Origin: Fimenecus sp045631225
GTDB lineage: Bacteria > Bacillota > Clostridia > Oscillospirales > Acutalibacteraceae
Direction: 5' to 3'
NCBI GenBank assembly: GCA_045631225.1
Contig: JAZQUG010000044.1
Span: forward strand, 62,001 to 126,000
DNA: 64,000 nt
Below are positions 61,675-64,000 of this stretch, piece after piece (position 1 is the stretch's first letter; each line of letters begins with the position of its first letter). The translations under genes and the position numbers were made by a program. The notes under the pieces are model-generated. The model was not told where the DNA came from. It did not search any database and worked only from the letters and a program-made list of their open reading frames with translations.

Positions 61675-61865
61675 CCACGTTACATATGGTTAATTTATCA
61701 AAATTTCAGCCTGTTTTTTGTGCAATTATAACAATGAATATTAATCTTTTTCAGATAATAAACTTATACAAACAATAGTGTTGATTCTCTTAACAAAATT
61801 TCAGGCAAGAATTTATTGAATTCTTACAAACATTTAAAATTACTATACTTTTTTCACAGTTTTTA

Positions 61866-61894
61866 TTGTATTTTATAAACTTTTGTTGTACAAT
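61866..61894 (+). promoter_or_regulatory. Promoter of the phosphoribosyltransferase-like gene
   Basis: TTGTAT (61866-61871) and TACAAT (61889-61894) are 17 bp apart, 28 bases before the ATG. Confidence 0.65.
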
Positions 61895-61922
61895 AATACA
61901 ATAAAACTAAAGGAGGATTCCT

Positions 61923-62567
61923 ATGCCTACAACAAACATTACAAAAATAAGAACAAAAAACAACAATTTGCTTCTCCGTGTTGCTAAAGGACACTTTGCA
62001 ACAAGCAGTTCACATAGCAACTATTATATTGATGTTGCTGCACAGAAATCCCGTCTTTCTGAAGCAAAAGCTATTGCAGAGGAATTATGTAAAAATCATA
62101 AATACAGCAACTGTCTCGTTGATACAATTCTTTGCCTTGATGGTATGGAGGTTGTCGGCACTTGTGTTGCTGAAGAACTTACAAAAACTGACTATGTAAA
62201 TATTAATGCCCACCAGACAATTTACGTTGTTACCCCTGAAGTTGTTAATGGTTCACAGCTTATTTTCAGAGACAATATGGTGCCTATGATTAAAGGTAAA
62301 CACGTTCTTATTATGGCTGTTTCTGTTGCTTCCGGTAATACAGCTCGTTCAGCAGTTGAAGCAATCAAGTATTACGGTGGTGAGGTTGCAGGTGTTGCTT
62401 CTATTTTCGCAACAACAAACAACTGCGAAGGATACGAAATCAATTCTGCTTTCAATCCAAAAGACTTGCCTGACTATTTCAGTGTTCCATCATATGAATG
62501 TCCTCTTTGTAAAGAAGGCAAAAAACTTGATGCACTTATTAACTGCCACGGTTATTCAAAGCTTTAA
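61923..62567 (+). CDS. Phosphoribosyltransferase-like protein (orotate PRTase type)
   Basis: A 214-residue cytoplasmic protein with the type I PRTase fold. The PRPP loop reads VLIMAVSVASGNTARSA (near 125-141), where active enzymes have acidic residues (VDDVxTTGxT); both Asp are replaced. Following strands (YYGGEVAGVASIFA) match PyrE. The C-terminus adds CPLCKEGKKLD, a CxxC motif. It is often labelled orotate PRTase but may be a binding or regulatory relative. AAAGGAGG ribosome site; no pyrimidine genes nearby. Confidence 0.78.
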   Translation: MPTTNITKIRTKNNNLLLRVAKGHFATSSSHSNYYIDVAAQKSRLSEAKAIAEELCKNHKYSNCLVDTILCLDGMEVVGTCVAEELTKTDYVNINAHQTIYVVTPEVVNGSQLIFRDNMVPMIKGKHVLIMAVSVASGNTARSAVEAIKYYGGEVAGVASIFATTNNCEGYEINSAFNPKDLPDYFSVPSYECPLCKEGKKLDALINCHGYSKL

Positions 62568-62588
62568 TCTTAATTAAGGATAATATGA

Positions 62589-62617
62589 GGGGAGATGAGA
62601 AATCATCTCCTTTTTTA
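62589..62617 (+). terminator. Terminator after the PRTase-like gene
   Basis: GGAGATGA (62591-62598) and TCATCTCC (62603-62610) form a stem, followed by T6. Confidence 0.85.
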
Positions 62618-62632
62618 TTTGAATATATATAC

Positions 62633-62662
62633 AAAAAAGCAGCGAGACAAACTCACTGCTTT
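62633..62662 (-). terminator. Terminator of the dockerin gene
   Basis: AGCAGCGAG (62638-62646) and CTCACTGCT (62652-62660) form a stem with one mismatch; the minus strand continues with T6. Confidence 0.75.
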
Positions 62663-62683
62663 CTGTTTTATTTAATTATTGAA

Positions 62684-63646
62684 TTAGAAGTTTGTATAGC
62701 CAGCATCTACCCATGTAACTTCAAACTTAACTCTGTCATCAGCCAATGTGTTTCTTACATAGTAGTTACTTGCTTTACCTTCATCCCATGGTCTGTATTC
62801 AACAAAGCCTTTACCTGTTGGCTTGTTATCCTGACCTGTAAGATTCTTAAGACCTGCTTCAATACCGTCAGCCATTTCCTTGTCACGAGCAATAAGAACA
62901 GCCTTTACAACGTTTCTTGTAGGGTCACAAGTACCAAATTTGAAGCCTGTAATCCACCAGTGTTCCTGTTCATATCTTGTGAAGAGTGGGTTTTTAGCAT
63001 TATAGTCAGCAGTTGTCTGATAGTACTCGAAGTACATTTCAAGAAGGTTCTCGTCCTCTGCACATCTGTAGAAAGCTGAGTCAACATTTTCAGGTTTCTT
63101 TGTATAAACACCTAATTCAGCACCTTCAAGAACACCGTACTGACCCTTCCACCACTGAAGTCTCCAGAGAAGGTCATTGTATTCGAAGTCAATCTTAAGT
63201 GTCTTGTACCACATGTTTGTGAATACTGCAGCATTGTCATACAAATCTGTAAAGCCGAAGTTACGCTGCCATGCTTCAACGTCAGTGTAGTAAATATCCT
63301 GTGATTTGTCATATTTGTAACCAAACAACTTAAGAATGTCATTCATCTGTTCTGTATCAACTTCGTAGATACCGTTTGAAAGACCTGCAACCTGTCTGAG
63401 AATAAAACGAGCGTCGATAGCTGTTACAGTGTCATTCTTATCCATATCTGCTAATGCAAGCTGACTGTCGCTAAGTGTTTCAAGACCTGCAACATAACGT
63501 AAAATATAACGAGCATCAATAGCTGTTACCTGTCCGTTACCGTCAACGTCACCCTTTAAATCAGCAGCAGAAGCTGTGATGGCTGCAAAAGGAATTGCAG
63601 TAACTAACATTACCAATGCTAAAAATAATGAAAAATACTTTTTCAT
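62684..63646 (-). CDS. Secreted dockerin-DUF4474 protein
   Basis: A 320-residue secreted protein. The ATG at 63646 follows GAGGCG. Signal peptide (about 1-27), then a type I dockerin directly after it (about 30-92) with two calcium loops, DVDGNGQVTAIDARYIL and DMDKNDTVTAIDARFIL. The remainder (about 105-320) matches the DUF4474 pattern (LFGYKYDKSQDIYYTDVEAWQ, FGFTDLYDNAA, WWKGQYGVLEGAELGVY). Dockerins bind cohesins in cellulosome-like assemblies. An N-terminal dockerin is uncommon. No scaffoldin or cohesin is in the window. The role of DUF4474 is unknown. Confidence 0.85.
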   Translation of the reverse strand: MKKYFSLFLALVMLVTAIPFAAITASAADLKGDVDGNGQVTAIDARYILRYVAGLETLSDSQLALADMDKNDTVTAIDARFILRQVAGLSNGIYEVDTEQMNDILKLFGYKYDKSQDIYYTDVEAWQRNFGFTDLYDNAAVFTNMWYKTLKIDFEYNDLLWRLQWWKGQYGVLEGAELGVYTKKPENVDSAFYRCAEDENLLEMYFEYYQTTADYNAKNPLFTRYEQEHWWITGFKFGTCDPTRNVVKAVLIARDKEMADGIEAGLKNLTGQDNKPTGKGFVEYRPWDEGKASNYYVRNTLADDRVKFEVTWVDAGYTNF

Positions 63647-63742
63647 CAAAATTCGCCTCTTTCCAAAAATTTTATAATTTCGTATTAAATATTATTACAC
63701 AAATATTTCCTTTTGTCAATAAACAAAGGTTTTATTTTCGTC

Positions 63743-64000
63743 TTATTTCTCGATACGCTTCATTTTTGCAAACTTTTCACCCCAGCTGTTTGCCCAACTT
63801 TCGCAATAAAGCTTATAGTATGAAATATTGTTCTTTTCACGATATTTTGCAAAGCAATGGCACCAGATTACTGATGGAAATGCAATAATCGGATAATAAA
63901 GTGGTCCTAAAAGCAAGCATTGCCAAGTGTGACCATATTCGTGAATTCTTGTATTATATGTCCACTCTTTATTCGGATGGTCACCTCTCATAAAGATAAA
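63743..64000 (-). CDS. Metalloprotease-like membrane protein, cut by window edge
   Basis: At least 85 residues of the C-terminal part; the reading frame stays open to the window end. The HEYGHTWQ motif (His-Glu-x-x-His) followed by LLLGPLYYPIIAFPSVIW is typical of a clostridial membrane-protein family with a putative zinc-binding HExxH helix. The C-terminus reads CESWANSWGEKFAKMKR, with a conserved-looking Glu-x-x-Ala. Substrate and function are unknown. The promoter and N-terminus lie outside. Confidence 0.7.
   Translation of the reverse strand, partial: FIFMRGDHPNKEWTYNTRIHEYGHTWQCLLLGPLYYPIIAFPSVIWCHCFAKYREKNNISYYKLYCESWANSWGEKFAKMKRIEK

Noticed and set aside
60978..61693. Plus-strand frames opposite the two CLFCD genes
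   Set aside because: They are Thr/Ser-rich reverse frames without ribosome sites. The minus strand has matched promoters, ribosome sites and terminators.
1..64000. tRNA, rRNA or other classical RNA genes
   Set aside because: No T-loop GGTTCGAATCC-type sequence with a matching cloverleaf or rRNA segment was found on reading. A covariance-model scan could settle this.

Overview
This window reads as chromosomal DNA of an AT-rich, strictly anaerobic, fermentative Firmicute. The closest general match is a gut clostridium of the Ruminococcaceae/Oscillospiraceae type. The supporting signs are a complete sodium- or proton-pumping Rnf operon, a dockerin module, many glycoside hydrolases with GPH/MFS sugar carriers, clostridial AGGAGG ribosome binding sites, sigma-A promoters with 17-bp spacers, and families of short palindromic repeats in the gaps. 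No rRNA, tRNA, CRISPR array, phage or transposase gene was seen. The taxonomy is inferred from gene content, not from a marker gene.

Layout. 1-3.1 kb: trmB, a GPH-type carrier, then a 770-base gap holding a strong promoter and a 36-residue ORF with its own hairpin terminator. 3.1-10.1 kb: a tightly overlapping operon apbE - NusG_II protein - Gx transporter - rnfCDGEAB on the minus strand. It combines the Rnf complex with the enzyme that attaches FMN to RnfG and RnfD. 10.1-13.3 kb: mosaic palindromic repeats flank a large secreted M23 peptidase with InlB and Cys-rich repeats, transcribed divergently from a small XRE regulator across three palindromes. 13.3-17.5 kb: iron alcohol dehydrogenase, class III aminotransferase and tandem class II aldolase. 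17.5-23.3 kb: YczE-like membrane protein, an operon of a peptide-binding lipoprotein, VanZ and DUF1015 proteins, and rmuC.

23.4-41.7 kb is mainly carbohydrate metabolism: GH3, a GntR-regulated ABC exporter, a membrane-anchored divergent GH51 homologue, GH38 alpha-mannosidase with a GPH carrier and a zinc-ribbon membrane protein, nagB, and GH13 with an MFS carrier. 41.9-43.8 kb: a lipoprotein and a secreted phosphodiesterase-like protein. 43.9-48.8 kb: two potassium uptake systems (TrkAH and KtrAB-like) arranged convergently. 48.9-56 kb: alanine racemase, small multidrug export protein, Nudix hydrolase, LCP protein, intracellular GH51 with a second zinc-ribbon membrane protein, and a PdaB-like deacetylase. 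56.2-58.9 kb: a UbiA-family polyprenyl-phosphate enzyme followed by a glycosyltransferase-like membrane gene broken by three homopolymer frameshifts and one stop. 59-64 kb: an SPFH/zinc-ribbon protein with a membrane partner, two tandem paralogous 63-64-residue membrane peptides with a CLFCD motif, a phosphoribosyltransferase-like protein, a dockerin-DUF4474 protein, and a metalloprotease-like gene cut by the window edge.

The likeliest undescribed items are the tandem CLFCD small proteins, the 36-residue ORF at 2692, the two-ended mosaic palindrome family (10195, 13010, 13226, 37441), the paired zinc-ribbon membrane proteins next to glycan genes, and the Cys-rich C-terminal module of the M23 protein. 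All domain assignments come from reading the translations. No database search was run.
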